Made by a program: the position numbers and the translations under genes
The notes under the pieces: generated by a model
What the model was told of the DNA's origin: nothing
What the model saw: the letters and a program-made list of their open reading frames with translations, nothing else
The model's database searches: none
Shown: positions 35,677 through 44,739 of the stretch, one piece after another
Layout of the letters: each line of letters starts with the position of its first letter
How positions within the stretch are numbered: position 1 is the first letter of the stretch
NCBI RefSeq assembly: GCF_021495345.1
Contig: NZ_CP099397.1
Span: 1,922,001 to 1,986,000 of the forward strand
DNA: 64,000 nucleotides
Source of the DNA: Pseudomonas hydrolytica
GTDB lineage: Bacteria > Pseudomonadota > Gammaproteobacteria > Pseudomonadales > Pseudomonadaceae
Reading direction: 5' to 3'

Positions 35677-36600
35677 ATGATGGGGCTGGATGACGCGCTG
35701 ATCTTTACCCGAGTGGTGGAGTGCCACAGTTTCACCCAGGCTGCGACCAGCCTGGGCATGCAGAAGTCCACGGTAAGCCGACGCATCGCGCTGCTCGAAG
35801 AGCGTCTGGGTGTGCGCCTGCTCAACCGGACGACGCGCAAGTTGCGCCTCACCGAGGTAGGGCAGGCCTACTACGAGCGCTGTCGGCAGATCATGCTCGA
35901 CTTCGCCGAGGCCGAGCAGGCGGTGATGCAGCTGCAGCGCGAGCCGTCGGGGCTGTTGCGCATCACCTCACCCATCGAGTTCGGCCAGCTTTTTCTCGGG
36001 CGAGTGCTGGGTGAGTTCATGCGCCAGTACCCGCAGATCGACGCCGAGGTAGAGCTGACCTCGCGATCCGTGGACCCGCTGGAGGAGGGTGTGGACATCG
36101 CCATCCAGGTCGGCCAGCCGCAGGATTCCACGCTGATCGCGCGCAAGTTGTTCGAAAGTGGCCGGCGCCTGTGCGCGAGCCCTGCCTACCTGGCGGCGCA
36201 CGGTACGCCGCGCAGTGTCGCCGAGCTGGAGGGGCATCGCGCGATCCTCCTGCAGCACGATGCCCCCCGCTACTGGCCGCTGCTGGGCGAGCATCTGCCC
36301 TGCCAGCGGGTGATGACCTGCAACAACATCACCTTCGCCCGCGAGGCGACCCTGGCCGGTGCAGGTATCTCCGGGCTGCCGGTAATGATCAGCGAGGAGG
36401 CGGTGCGCAGTGGGCGCCTGGTCGAGCTGCTGCCCGAGGCGCGCCTGCCGGTGGGGGAGGTCTATGCCATCTACCCGTCGCGGCGCTTCCAGGCGATGAA
36501 GGTCAAGACCTTCCTCGACTTTCTCATCGCCAGCTTGCCCATCACCCGCGGCGGGCTGCTGGAGCCGGGGGGCGCCGGCCTGCTAACATCGCCCGCTTGA
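35677..36600 (+). CDS. LysR-family transcriptional regulator, next to efflux genes
   Basis: A 307-residue DNA-binding regulator. The winged helix-turn-helix is at about residues 5-63 ([20 protein letters not shown], then [19 protein letters not shown]) and the effector-binding domain at about 90-295. The CysR-like AaeR/DsdC-type sequence [14 protein letters not shown] is usual for the group that regulates efflux and oxidoreductase genes. The ATG at 35677 was chosen because GGGGA lies just upstream; a far upstream in-frame ATG lies in the promoter region. By orientation it should regulate the divergent HlyD-MFS pair and itself. The inducer is unknown. Confidence 0.9.
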   Translation: MMGLDDALIFTRVVECHSFTQAATSLGMQKSTVSRRIALLEERLGVRLLNRTTRKLRLTEVGQAYYERCRQIMLDFAEAEQAVMQLQREPSGLLRITSPIEFGQLFLGRVLGEFMRQYPQIDAEVELTSRSVDPLEEGVDIAIQVGQPQDSTLIARKLFESGRRLCASPAYLAAHGTPRSVAELEGHRAILLQHDAPRYWPLLGEHLPCQRVMTCNNITFAREATLAGAGISGLPVMISEEAVRSGRLVELLPEARLPVGEVYAIYPSRRFQAMKVKTFLDFLIASLPITRGGLLEPGGAGLLTSPA

Positions 36601-36634
36601 TTCAAAACCTCGTGTCTTCCTTCCGAGAGCATTC

Positions 36635-38116
36635 ATGACCACCGTCCGTACCCGTATCGCGCCTTCGCCGACTGGCGATCCCCATGTCGGCACTGCCTAC
36701 ATCGCACTGTTCAACCTGTGCTTCGCTCGCCAGCACGGCGGTCAGTTCATCCTGCGTATCGAAGACACCGACCAGCTGCGTTCGACCCGCGAGTCCGAGC
36801 AGCAGATCTTCGACGCCCTGCGCTGGCTGGGCATCGAGTGGGACGAGGGCCCGGACGTTGGCGGCCCGCATGGCCCGTATCGGCAGAGCGAGCGCGGCGA
36901 GATCTACAAGCAGTATTCGGACGAACTGGTCGCCAAGGGCCATGCCTTCCCGTGCTTCTGCTCCGCCGAGCGCCTCGATGAAGTGCGTGCGCAGCAGATG
37001 GCCAACAAGGAAACCCCGCGTTACGACGGCCACTGCATGCACCTCGATCCGGCCGAGGCGCAGCGCCGCATCGCCGCAGGCGAGTCGCACGTGGTGCGCA
37101 TGAAGGTGCCGAGCGAAGGCGTCTGCGTGGTGCCGGACATGCTGCGTGGCGATGTCGAGATCCCCTGGGATCGCATGGACATGCAGGTGCTGATGAAGGC
37201 CGATGGCCTACCGACCTACTTCCTGGCCAACGTGGTCGATGACCACCTGATGGGCATCACCCATGTACTGCGCGGCGAGGAATGGCTGCCGTCGGCGCCC
37301 AAGCTGATCAAGCTGTACGAGTACTTCGGCTGGGAACAGCCGGCGCTGTGCTATATGCCGCTGCTGCGCAATCCGGACAAGAGCAAGCTGTCCAAGCGCA
37401 AGAACCCCACCAGCATCACCTTCTACGAGCGCATGGGCTACCTGCCGCAGGCCATGCTCAACTACCTCGGCCGCATGGGCTGGTCGATGCCGGACGAGCG
37501 CGAGAAATTCTCCCTGAACGAGATGATCGAGCACTTCGACATCAACCGCGTGTCGCTGGGCGGGCCGATCTTCGATCTGGAGAAGCTGTCCTGGCTCAAC
37601 GGCCAGTGGCTGCGCGAGCTGCCGGTGGAAACCTTCGCCGCGGAAGTGCAGAAATGGGCGCTCAACCCCGAGTACCTGATGAAGATCGCGCCGCACGTGC
37701 AGGGCAGGGTGGAAACCTTCAGCCAGATCGCACCGCTGGCCGGCTTCTTCTTCTCCGGCGCGCTGAACCTGGACGCCAAGCTGTTCGAGCACAAGAAGCT
37801 GTCGCCCGACCAGGTGCGCCAGCTGATGCAGCTGATCCTGTGGAAGCTCGAGTCGCTGCGCCAGTGGGAAAAGGAGCGCATCACCGGCTGCATCCAGGCG
37901 GTGGTCGAGCACCTGGAGCTGAAGCTGCGTGACGCCATGCCGCTGATGTTCGCCGCCATCACCGGCCAGGCCAGCTCGGTGTCGGTGCTCGATGCCATGG
38001 AAATCCTCGGCCCGGATCTGACCCGCTTCCGCCTGCGCCAGGCGCTGGAGCTGCTCGGCGGCACCTCGAAGAAAGAGACCAAGGAGTGGGAGAAGCTGCT
38101 GGCGAGCATCGCCTGA
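36635..38116 (+). CDS. gltX: Glutamyl-tRNA synthetase
   Basis: A 493-residue class I aminoacyl-tRNA synthetase that charges tRNA-Glu. The HIGH-type motif is [11 protein letters not shown] at residues 10-20 and the KMSKS-type loop is KLSKRKNP at about 248-255. The anticodon-binding helical domain fills the last third. Length is standard for the discriminating bacterial enzyme. The gene lies directly upstream of three copies of tRNA-Glu, a conserved and sensible arrangement in Pseudomonas. It starts 34 bases after the LysR stop; no strong promoter was seen in that gap. Confidence 0.97.
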   Translation: MTTVRTRIAPSPTGDPHVGTAYIALFNLCFARQHGGQFILRIEDTDQLRSTRESEQQIFDALRWLGIEWDEGPDVGGPHGPYRQSERGEIYKQYSDELVAKGHAFPCFCSAERLDEVRAQQMANKETPRYDGHCMHLDPAEAQRRIAAGESHVVRMKVPSEGVCVVPDMLRGDVEIPWDRMDMQVLMKADGLPTYFLANVVDDHLMGITHVLRGEEWLPSAPKLIKLYEYFGWEQPALCYMPLLRNPDKSKLSKRKNPTSITFYERMGYLPQAMLNYLGRMGWSMPDEREKFSLNEMIEHFDINRVSLGGPIFDLEKLSWLNGQWLRELPVETFAAEVQKWALNPEYLMKIAPHVQGRVETFSQIAPLAGFFFSGALNLDAKLFEHKKLSPDQVRQLMQLILWKLESLRQWEKERITGCIQAVVEHLELKLRDAMPLMFAAITGQASSVSVLDAMEILGPDLTRFRLRQALELLGGTSKKETKEWEKLLASIA

Positions 38117-38179
38117 CGTAGGGTGCGCCACGCGCACCGGGGTATCTTCATTGCCGTGCTGCGCGCGGCGCACCCTACG
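38117..38179. repeat. Interspersed GTAGGGTGCGCC repeat, copy 2
   Basis: It opens CGTAGGGTGCGCCACGCGCACC and closes GGCGCACCCTACG, so the ends are inverted repeats of each other. It begins directly after the gltX stop codon. Confidence 0.75.
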
Positions 38180-38244
38180 GGTGTCGTACGACCCTAAGTA
38201 ATTGTTCTAGTGGCAAAAACTTTTGGCTAGCAGGAAAAATGTTG

Positions 38245-38273
38245 TTGACAGCCAATCGGGGCGCTCTTAACAT
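38245..38273 (+). promoter_or_regulatory. Sigma-70 promoter of the tRNA array
   Basis: TTGACA (38245-38250) and TAACAT (38268-38273) are 17 bases apart, followed by a GC-rich discriminator (GCGCCCC) typical of stringently controlled stable-RNA promoters. The first tRNA begins 18 bases later. Confidence 0.85.
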
Positions 38274-38291
38274 GCGCCCCGTCCTCGAGAT

Positions 38292-38367
<76 letters not shown>

Positions 38368-38427
38368 ATCTCGACTCCTTCGGGAGTGCCAGAATCGATG
38401 TGAGTCGATTCACGATCAGGGTCTTGC

Positions 38428-38503
38428 GTCCCCTTCGTCTAGTGGCCTAGGACACCGCCCTTTCACGGCGGTAACAGGGGTTCGAGTCCCCTAGGGGACG
38501 CCA
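38428..38503 (+). tRNA. tRNA-Glu (TTC), copy 1
   Basis: A 76-base gene starting GTCCCCTTCGTCTAGTGG, anticodon TTC within CCCTTTCACGG, T-arm GGTTCGAGTCC, encoded CCA. Confidence 0.97.
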
Positions 38504-38552
38504 CTTATTCCAGCCGCAGTGCTCAGGCGCTGCAGCCAGACCGCAAGGTTTC

Positions 38553-38628
<76 letters not shown>

Positions 38629-38637
38629 AACACTGAC

Positions 38638-38662
38638 AAGGCCAGCTTAGTGCTGGCCTTGT
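38638..38662 (+). other. Terminator-like hairpin between tRNA-Ala 2 and tRNA-Glu 2
   Basis: AAGGCCAGC and GCTGGCCTT form a perfect nine-bp stem, followed by TGTT only. The T-run is weak, so it may be a partial terminator or a processing signal. Confidence 0.5.
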
Positions 38663-38676
38663 TCTTCGAAGGTTCT

Positions 38677-38752
38677 GTCCCCTTCGTCTAGTGGCCTAGG
38701 ACACCGCCCTTTCACGGCGGTAACAGGGGTTCGAGTCCCCTAGGGGACGCCA
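38677..38752 (+). tRNA. tRNA-Glu (TTC), copy 2
   Basis: Identical to copy 1, with encoded CCA. Confidence 0.97.
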
Positions 38753-38799
38753 CTTTCCAGTCGCAGCGCGCAGGCGCTGCGAGCCGACCGCAAGGTTTC

Positions 38800-38875
<76 letters not shown>

Positions 38876-38884
38876 ATCACACTC

Positions 38885-38907
38885 AAGGCCAGCCTAGTGC
38901 TGGCCTT
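38885..38907 (+). other. Terminator-like hairpin between tRNA-Ala 3 and tRNA-Glu 3
   Basis: The same AAGGCCAGC/GCTGGCCTT stem as in unit 2, with one changed loop base (CTAGT for TTAGT). Confidence 0.5.
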
Positions 38908-38923
38908 GTCGTTCGAAGGTTTC

Positions 38924-38999
38924 GTCCCCTTCGTCTAGTGGCCTAGGACACCGCCCTTTCACGGCGGTAACAGGGGTTCGAGTCCCCTAGGGGACGCCA
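38924..38999 (+). tRNA. tRNA-Glu (TTC), copy 3
   Basis: Identical to copies 1 and 2, with encoded CCA, the last tRNA before the terminator. Confidence 0.97.
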
Positions 39000-39026
39000 A
39001 TTTTCTTGCCGCATTTGCGGAACCCA

Positions 39027-39057
39027 GGGGCTGCCTCTTCAGAGGCGGCCCCTTTTT
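39027..39057 (+). terminator. Rho-independent terminator of the tRNA array
   Basis: GGGGCTGCCTCT and AGAGGCGGCCCC form a 12-bp stem with one mismatch, followed by five T residues. Confidence 0.9.
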
Positions 39058-39137
39058 GTTTCTGCCTTCTCTTTCTCGGGTCTGTGCGCCGTCGCGTTGC
39101 CGGCGGACCAACGGTCGCTGCGGCAACTTGCAAATTA

Positions 39138-39169
39138 ATATGACGATCGTAATATTGTGTCCGTCATAT
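39138..39169. promoter_or_regulatory. Probable TetR operator
   Basis: ATATGACG (39138-39145) and CGTCATAT (39162-39169) are a perfect inverted repeat separated by 16 bases, and an ACGATCGT palindrome overlaps the left half. It ends just before the ribosome site of the TetR gene, so autoregulation is likely. Confidence 0.55.
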
Positions 39170-39183
39170 GAAAGGACTTGGCC

Positions 39184-39723
39184 ATGAGCGACGGCAAGAT
39201 TCAAACCCGCAAACGCATTCTCGCTGCTGCGCAGCGCGTGCTTGCAGAGCGCGGCCCCAGCGATCCCGCGGTCGCGGAGGTGATGGCCGCTGCAGGGCTG
39301 ACGGTGGGGGGCTTCTACGCCCATTTCCCCAGCAAGGACGCCCTGATGCTCGAGGCCTTCCGTCAGTTGCTCAGCGCACGGCGCGAGGGGGTGGCAGCGG
39401 TCGATCCGAAACTCGCCGGCGTGGACCGCAGGGCCCTGATGGCGGCGTTCTACCTGTCGCGTCGGCATCGCGACACGCCTGAAGCCTGTTGCCCGCTGCC
39501 CAGCTCGCTGGCGGAAATCGCGCGCATGCCGGACGGCTTTCGTCAGGTCCTGGCCGAACACATTGAATTGATGGTGGCGCAGATGAGCAGTGCGCCGGAA
39601 GAGGCGAATGCGGCGCTGGCTGACCTGGCGCTGATGGTGGGTGGTCTGGCTCTGGCCCGGGCGCTGGGCCCCGGCGAGTTGTCCGACCGTGTGTTACGTG
39701 CTGCCAAGTCGGCAGTGGTGTGA
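39184..39723 (+). CDS. TetR-family transcriptional regulator
   Basis: A 179-residue repressor. The N-terminal helix-turn-helix is at about residues 9-55, with RKRILAAAQRVLAERG and the recognition part LTVGGFYAHFPSKDALMLEAF. The C-terminal ligand-binding part carries a TPEACCPLPSS stretch with two neighbouring cysteines (about 99-109). The ATG at 39184 was chosen for the AAAGGA site eight bases upstream; a TTG two codons earlier is a weaker choice. It is followed after 21 bases by an alpha/beta hydrolase gene, so both are likely one operon under the inverted repeat just upstream. The inducer is unknown. Confidence 0.9.
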   Translation: MSDGKIQTRKRILAAAQRVLAERGPSDPAVAEVMAAAGLTVGGFYAHFPSKDALMLEAFRQLLSARREGVAAVDPKLAGVDRRALMAAFYLSRRHRDTPEACCPLPSSLAEIARMPDGFRQVLAEHIELMVAQMSSAPEEANAALADLALMVGGLALARALGPGELSDRVLRAAKSAVV

Positions 39724-39744
39724 TCAGGCTCGAAGGAGAAGGTG

Positions 39745-40584
39745 ATGAACCAGATGACATGGGTACGTGGTGTCAATGCAACCCTGGGCAGAGTAGCTCC
39801 GCAAATGGTCGCCAGCCGTCTGCGCGAGCGTTTCATGACGCCGCGCAATCTGCCTCCGCGGGACTGGGAGCTGCCGCTGCTGACCAGTGCCGAGCGCATC
39901 ACGCTGCGCTTCGGTCTCTCCGCGCTGCGCTGGGGCAGCGGCCCAACCGTGCTGCTGATGCATGGCTGGGAGGGGCGGCCGACCCAGTTCGCCTACTTGA
40001 TTCGTGGCCTGGTCGATGCCGGCTACGGGGTCGTGGCGCTGGACGCCCCGGCCCATGGACGCTCGCCTGGTCGCGAGGCCAACCTGGCGCTGTTCGCACG
40101 GGCATTGCTCGAAGCCGCCAGCGAGCTGCCGCCGCTGAAGGCCGTGATCGGTCATTCCATGGGCGGTGCCAGCGCGCTGTTGGCAACGCAGATGGGGCTA
40201 CGTACCGAGGCGCTGGTGAGCATCTCCGCACCAAGCCGGATACTTACCGTGTTGCGCGGCTTCGCCCGCTTCATGGGCCTGCCGGCGGTGGCGCGTTCGC
40301 ATTTCGTGCGCCAGGTGGAGAGGACTGCTGGCATTCCGGCGGCGCATCTCGACGTGCAGCGCTATCAACTGGAGCTGCCGGGGCTGGTCGTGCATGCCGA
40401 GGATGATCAGGTGGTGCCCGTGAGCGAAGCTGAGCTGATTCACGGCGCCTGGTTCGACAGCCAGTTGCTGCGTTTGCCGGCCGGCGGGCATCAGCGGGTG
40501 CTGGGTGATCCGCTGCTTCTGCAGGCGGTGCTGGGGCTGCTCGGCGAGGTGCGTCAGGCGCCGTCGAAGGCCTTGGCTTCGTAG
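39745..40584 (+). CDS. Alpha/beta hydrolase
   Basis: A 279-residue cytoplasmic hydrolase. The oxyanion segment MHGWEG is near residues 72-77, the nucleophile elbow GHSMGG places Ser138, the acid lies in HAEDDQVVP (about 215-223) and the catalytic His in AGGHQRVLGD (about 246-255). The substrate is unknown; esters or lipids are usual. ATG chosen for the AAGGAG site eight bases upstream, over a GTG one codon earlier. It follows a TetR gene, so it is probably induced by a compound that the repressor senses. Its 3' end overlaps the convergent diguanylate cyclase gene by 31 bases. Confidence 0.88.
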   Translation: MNQMTWVRGVNATLGRVAPQMVASRLRERFMTPRNLPPRDWELPLLTSAERITLRFGLSALRWGSGPTVLLMHGWEGRPTQFAYLIRGLVDAGYGVVALDAPAHGRSPGREANLALFARALLEAASELPPLKAVIGHSMGGASALLATQMGLRTEALVSISAPSRILTVLRGFARFMGLPAVARSHFVRQVERTAGIPAAHLDVQRYQLELPGLVVHAEDDQVVPVSEAELIHGAWFDSQLLRLPAGGHQRVLGDPLLLQAVLGLLGEVRQAPSKALAS

Positions 40585-42470
40585 CTGACGACCTGGTTGC
40601 GGCCGCCTGCCTTGGCGCGATACAGCGCGCGATCGGCCAGGTCGAGCCAGTGCTCGCCGCAGCTCGGGTCATGCGGTACGCCGGCGTGCAGGCCGATGCT
40701 CAGGCTCAGCGGTATCGAATGCTGCTGGTACGGGCAGGGATGCCGGGCCAGGTCGTCGCGCAATTGCTCGGCCAGATCGAGCGCGCCGTCCAGGCTGGTG
40801 TTGTCGAGCAGGGCGACGAACTCCTCGCCGCCGAAGCGGGCCAGCAGATCGCTGCTGCGCAGGCGCTGCTGGATGCGTTGCGCCGCATGGCGTAGGCAGG
40901 CGTCCCCGGCGAGGTGGCCATAGCGGTCGTTGACCTGTTTGAAGTGGTCCAGATCCAGCATCAGGATGGCCACTGACTGTTTGCCGCGTTCGGCGCGGGC
41001 ACAGGCCCGGGTTAGCTCTTCGCTGAGGGTCTGGCGGTTGAACAGACCGGTCAGGCCGTCACGGCGATTGAGTTCTGCCAGGCGCAGGTTGGCGTTGGAC
41101 AGTTGGTGCAGGGTTTCCTGCAGCGTGGCGGTACGCTCCTGCACGCGTTGCTCCAGGCTTTCGCTGATCTGCGTCTGCAGTTCCAGGTGCCTGGCCTGTT
41201 CGGCGCGCAGATGACGCTCCTGAGCGATCAGCTGAGTCTGGGCCTGGCGCTTGGCTTCCTGGATATGGCGGATGCGGGCGGCCAGGGCGATGGAGAAGAC
41301 CGTCATCTCGATCAGCCCGCCGATCTGCTGGGCATGCAGGGTCAGCAGCGAATAAGGCAGCAGGCCGGTGCCGCTGAGGATGCTGGCCAGGCTTGCGGCT
41401 ATCAGCACGAACCAGCCGAGGGCGAACAGGCGCGCAGCCGCAAAGCCGGCGCGCCAGCGCAGCAGGGTGATCAGGAAGGCAGCCACGGCGCAGGCCACCA
41501 GCAGGAGGAAGCTGCCGAACAATGCCGGCGTGTAGGGGCCGAACAGGGCCATGGCCACGACCAGCCAGGTGCAGGCCTTGAGCGATTGCACGACCCAGCG
41601 ATAAGGCGCCGGCGCCTTGTCCAGTTCCAGCACGCCCTGGGTGAAGTGAATGCCGAACAGGGTGGCCAGGGCCGAGCTGAGCGGAAAGCTCAGTTGATGC
41701 CAGACCATGGCGTTGGGCCACAGCCACTGCAGGGCGAAGCCGAGCTGGATGAACTGATAGAGGCTGAAACCGGCGACGAACAGGCTGTACCAGAGGTAAT
41801 TGCGGTCGCGGGTGATGCAGAAGATGCTCAGGTTGTAGATGAACATCGCCAGCAGCGCACCGAAGAACAGGCCCTGCAGCAGCAGGCTGCGTTGCTCCTG
41901 ATGGTCGAACGCCTCGCGCGTCATCAGGCTGGCGCTGAGGTTGGCCGAGCCGTCGGTCTGCATGCGCAGCCAGATGCGCCGCGTCTCTCCCGTTTCCAGG
42001 TTCAGCGGTAGCACCAACTGGCGGTGCTCCACCCAGCGCCAGTCGAAGGGGCGCTGATCGCCGGCGCGGTATACGCGCTCGCCGTCCAGTCCGTAGGCGT
42101 CGAGCTGGTCGAGCAGCGGGTTGCCGATCAGCAGCACCCAGCCGAACGATCGGGAGTGGGGGTTGTGCAGGTCAAGGCGCAGCCAGTAGGCGCTGCCGCC
42201 ATAGCCGAAGCTGGCATCGCGCCGGCCCACGTCGCGCCATGCCGAGTCGGGCAGGGCGCTGACCTGGGCAAAATCCGTCTGGCCCTGCGGATCTTGCCAG
42301 ACCTGCATGTAGGGGCCTGGCAGCACCGGCGTCTGGCCGATCGGCAGAGGCAGGCTCTCCGCCCAGGCCAGGACTGGCAGCAGCATCAGCAACAGGAGGC
42401 GCAGGGTGGCAGTCAATTGCTCGGTTCTCGTGCTGGCAGGCGAGTTCGCCGCATTATGGCGTGATGGCAC
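40554..42470 (-). CDS. Diguanylate cyclase with 7TMR-DISM sensor
   Basis: A 638-residue membrane sensor that makes cyclic di-GMP. A signal peptide-like stretch lies at about 20-40, then a periplasmic 7TMR-DISMED2 domain (about 45-180), seven membrane helices (about 190-385), a coiled coil (about 395-450) and a GGDEF domain (about 465-630). The active site is intact as RFGGEEF, and RSSD five residues before it is a standard product-inhibition site. The GTG at 42470 is the longest start; a TTG at codon 19 would place the signal peptide at the very N-terminus and is a fair alternative. The stimulus is unknown. Confidence 0.9.
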   Translation of the reverse strand: MPSRHNAANSPASTRTEQLTATLRLLLLMLLPVLAWAESLPLPIGQTPVLPGPYMQVWQDPQGQTDFAQVSALPDSAWRDVGRRDASFGYGGSAYWLRLDLHNPHSRSFGWVLLIGNPLLDQLDAYGLDGERVYRAGDQRPFDWRWVEHRQLVLPLNLETGETRRIWLRMQTDGSANLSASLMTREAFDHQEQRSLLLQGLFFGALLAMFIYNLSIFCITRDRNYLWYSLFVAGFSLYQFIQLGFALQWLWPNAMVWHQLSFPLSSALATLFGIHFTQGVLELDKAPAPYRWVVQSLKACTWLVVAMALFGPYTPALFGSFLLLVACAVAAFLITLLRWRAGFAAARLFALGWFVLIAASLASILSGTGLLPYSLLTLHAQQIGGLIEMTVFSIALAARIRHIQEAKRQAQTQLIAQERHLRAEQARHLELQTQISESLEQRVQERTATLQETLHQLSNANLRLAELNRRDGLTGLFNRQTLSEELTRACARAERGKQSVAILMLDLDHFKQVNDRYGHLAGDACLRHAAQRIQQRLRSSDLLARFGGEEFVALLDNTSLDGALDLAEQLRDDLARHPCPYQQHSIPLSLSIGLHAGVPHDPSCGEHWLDLADRALYRAKAGGRNQVVSYEAKAFDGA

Positions 42471-42615
42471 GGTGCGATGAAAGCATGGCGCTGCACCTGG
42501 CTGGGCAGCGGCGTATCATGCGGGGCTTCGAGGGCGTGGCCGCCACTGCGCCTGCGACCGATCACCCAGCTCGCCACGCACATTCCGCGCTGGCTGCAAG
42601 CCCGGAGGTAAAGCC

Positions 42616-43065
42616 ATGAACTGGGATCTTCCCAGCCCCTTCGTCATCGACATCCAGGTGTCTGCCGAGGACATCGACGGTCTCGGCCATGCCAACAATG
42701 CGGTATACGTCAGTTGGCTGGAGCGCTGCGCCTGGCGTCATTCGCAGTTTCTCGGGCTGGATCTGGTGGAGTACCGCCGCCTGGATCGCGCCATGGCCGT
42801 GGTCCGGCATGAGATCGATTACCTGGCCAGCGCCTACGAAGGGCAGCATCTGCAAATGGCGACCTGGATCGTCGAATCCGACCAGCGGCTGAAGATGGAC
42901 CGGCGCTTTCAGCTGCTGCGTCCCGAGGATGCGGTGACGCTGTTGCGGGCCAAGACCACCTTCGTCTGTATCGAGCTCTCCAGTGGCCGGCCAAAGCGCA
43001 TGCCCGCGGAGTTCGTCGACGGCTACGGCAAGGCGCTGCTGCAACCCTATCCGCTGGAGCTGTAG
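42616..43065 (+). CDS. Acyl-CoA thioesterase, 4-hydroxybenzoyl-CoA thioesterase-like hotdog fold
   Basis: A 149-residue cytoplasmic hotdog-fold protein. The N-terminal DIDGLGHANNAVYVSWLE (about 19-36) is the 4HBT/YbgC-type active region, with an Asp, His and Asn cluster before the long helix. It probably hydrolyses acyl-CoA esters; the chain length is unknown. Length is standard. It is followed by seven bases and then the convergent gene for a small secreted protein, so it is probably transcribed alone. GGAGG sits at 42604-42608 just before the ATG. Confidence 0.88.
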   Translation: MNWDLPSPFVIDIQVSAEDIDGLGHANNAVYVSWLERCAWRHSQFLGLDLVEYRRLDRAMAVVRHEIDYLASAYEGQHLQMATWIVESDQRLKMDRRFQLLRPEDAVTLLRAKTTFVCIELSSGRPKRMPAEFVDGYGKALLQPYPLEL

Positions 43066-43071
43066 CGCCGG

Positions 43072-43467
43072 TCAGTTGAGCAGTGGTGCGAGAAAGACCT
43101 GCTCAGGCTCCACCATGATCGCGAACTGCCTGGTTTCGCCGGGGCGCAGCAGGATCGATTGCATGGCGTCCGGGCCGCGGCCGCCGCAATAGCCGCTTGG
43201 CGACAGGGCTACCGCGAGGCTCAGCTCGCCGCTGGGCAGGTCGAGGCTGGTGCGCTCTCCCGGCCCCAGCGTGGCGACCACCTGCTGGTTGACGTAGAGC
43301 TCGACGTCGCAGGCGTTGGGTGCATTGCTGTCGCGGCTGAAGATCAGGCGCGCCGGGGCATCGCTCGCAGCGTCGGCGGGCATGTGTTCGACGCCGCGCG
43401 GCAGGGGATCGGCGGCCAGTGCGCCGCTAGCGAGCAGGCCGAAAACCATGAGCATGATGCGAAGCAT
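43072..43467 (-). CDS. Small secreted protein of unknown function
   Basis: A 131-residue protein with a clear signal peptide (MLRIMLMVFGLLASGALAA, cleavage near 19). The mature part has two cysteines (in NACDVELY and SGYCGGRG) that could form a disulfide, and beta-rich sequence. No family was recognised with certainty. It stands between a convergent thioesterase gene and the divergent dusC. The pattern of an extracytoplasmic beta-domain with a small hydrophobic core suggests a periplasmic or surface role, which is an inference. Confidence 0.8.
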   Translation of the reverse strand: MLRIMLMVFGLLASGALAADPLPRGVEHMPADAASDAPARLIFSRDSNAPNACDVELYVNQQVVATLGPGERTSLDLPSGELSLAVALSPSGYCGGRGPDAMQSILLRPGETRQFAIMVEPEQVFLAPLLN

Positions 43468-43561
43468 GGATGTCCTCCGTTGGTGGCCCCAGCAGTGTGG
43501 ATCATCTTGCGTATGGCCGGCGACCCCTTAAACTGTGCGCCCCATTTTTTCGGACGACTCC

Positions 43562-44518
43562 ATGCAAATCGCCCTGGCACCCATGGAGGGGCTGGTCGAC
43601 GAGATCCTGCGCGACGTACTGACCCGCATCGGCGGTATCGACTGGTGCGTCACCGAATTCATTCGCGTCAGCGACCGCCTGCTGCCGGCCGCCACCTACC
43701 ACAAGCTCGCCCCCGAGCTGTTCGCCGGTGCCCGCACCCAGGCGGGCACACCGATGCGCGTGCAGTTCCTCGGCTCCGATCCGCAGTGTCTGGCCGACAA
43801 CGCCGCCTTTGCCTGTGGCCTGGGCGCGCCGGTGATCGACCTCAACTTCGGCTGTCCGGCCAAGACGGTGAACAAGTCGCGCGGTGGTGCCGTGCTGCTC
43901 AAGGAGCCGGAGCTGCTGCACGCGATCGTGCGCGAGGTGCGGCGCACCGTGCCGGCCGAGATTCCGGTAACGGCGAAGATGCGCCTGGGCTTCGAGGACA
44001 AGAGCGTCGCGCTGGACTGTGCGCGGGCGCTCGCCGAGGGCGGCGCGAGCCAGATCGTGGTGCATGCGCGTACCAAGGTCGAAGGGTACAAGCCGCCGGC
44101 GCACTGGGAGTGGGTGGCGCGGGTGCAGGAGGTGGTGGCCGTGCCGGTGTTTGCCAATGGCGAGGTGTGGACGCTGCAGGACTGGCGTCGTTGCCGGGAG
44201 ATCAGCGGCGTGGACGACATCATGCTCGGGCGCGGGCTGGTCTCGCGCCCAGGCCTGGCGCGACAGATCGCAGCGGTCAGGGCGGGTGAGCAGCCGCAGG
44301 AAATGAGTTGGGAGGAACTGCAGCCGCTGCTGCAGGACTTCTGGCGGCAGGCGCGGCGCAAGCTGGCACCGCGTTATGCGCCGGGGCGCCTGAAACAGTG
44401 GCTGGCGATGCTTACGCGCACCTATCCCGAAGCCGTGACGTTGTTTGCCGAGGTTCGCCGCGAGCAGGATTGCGAGCGCATCGACCGGCTGCTCGGGACG
44501 GTTGCAGCGCCTGCATAG
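43562..44518 (+). CDS. dusC: tRNA-dihydrouridine synthase C
   Basis: A 318-residue FMN enzyme that reduces uridine to dihydrouridine in the D-loop of tRNA. The TIM-barrel start [13 protein letters not shown] is at residues 1-13, the catalytic cysteine is Cys98 in [15 protein letters not shown], and the FMN-phosphate part VFANGEVW then [11 protein letters not shown] follows (about 198-230). Length matches DusC. The ATG at 43562 was chosen since it gives the family N-terminus; an upstream in-frame start adds nine residues without conservation. DusC rather than DusA or DusB is suggested by its overall pattern and by conserved synteny. Confidence 0.92.
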   Translation: MQIALAPMEGLVDEILRDVLTRIGGIDWCVTEFIRVSDRLLPAATYHKLAPELFAGARTQAGTPMRVQFLGSDPQCLADNAAFACGLGAPVIDLNFGCPAKTVNKSRGGAVLLKEPELLHAIVREVRRTVPAEIPVTAKMRLGFEDKSVALDCARALAEGGASQIVVHARTKVEGYKPPAHWEWVARVQEVVAVPVFANGEVWTLQDWRRCREISGVDDIMLGRGLVSRPGLARQIAAVRAGEQPQEMSWEELQPLLQDFWRQARRKLAPRYAPGRLKQWLAMLTRTYPEAVTLFAEVRREQDCERIDRLLGTVAAPA

Positions 44519-44639
44519 GACGCAACGCGCGTGCCCGGGCGGTCAATCCGCACGGGTAGTGGGGGCACTCGGCCTAGGCGCTCGCAAAACCCTATCGCCG
44601 AGGCTGGCGAGCCTGACCTGTAAACGAATTTTTCAGGCG

Positions 44640-44667
44640 CTTGAAAATTCTCCACCTGACCTCAGTT
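44640..44667 (+). promoter_or_regulatory. Sigma-32-like heat-shock promoter
   Basis: CTTGAAA (44640-44646) and CCTCAGTT (44660-44667) are 13 bases apart. The -35 is a perfect sigma-32 match; the -10 is a weaker form of CCCCATNT. Confidence 0.6.
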
Positions 44668-44674
44668 AAGGGGA

Positions 44675-44739
44675 TGCGGGATGCCGAAGTCGGGTTCCGC
44701 GATATGACCCTTGCTGAAATTTTCAGGAGAATACTCATG
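44675..44739 (+). promoter_or_regulatory. ROSE-like RNA thermometer in the small heat-shock gene leader
   Basis: TTGCT at 44711-44715 can pair with the Shine-Dalgarno AGGAG (44725-44729) across a short loop with a central G-G mismatch, the hallmark of ROSE thermometers. Upstream bases can make further stems. The start codon follows at 44737. Confidence 0.7.

Noticed and set aside
40554..40584. Convergent overlap of the hydrolase and diguanylate cyclase genes
   Set aside because: Both stops are well supported and such small overlaps are common, so no special meaning was given.
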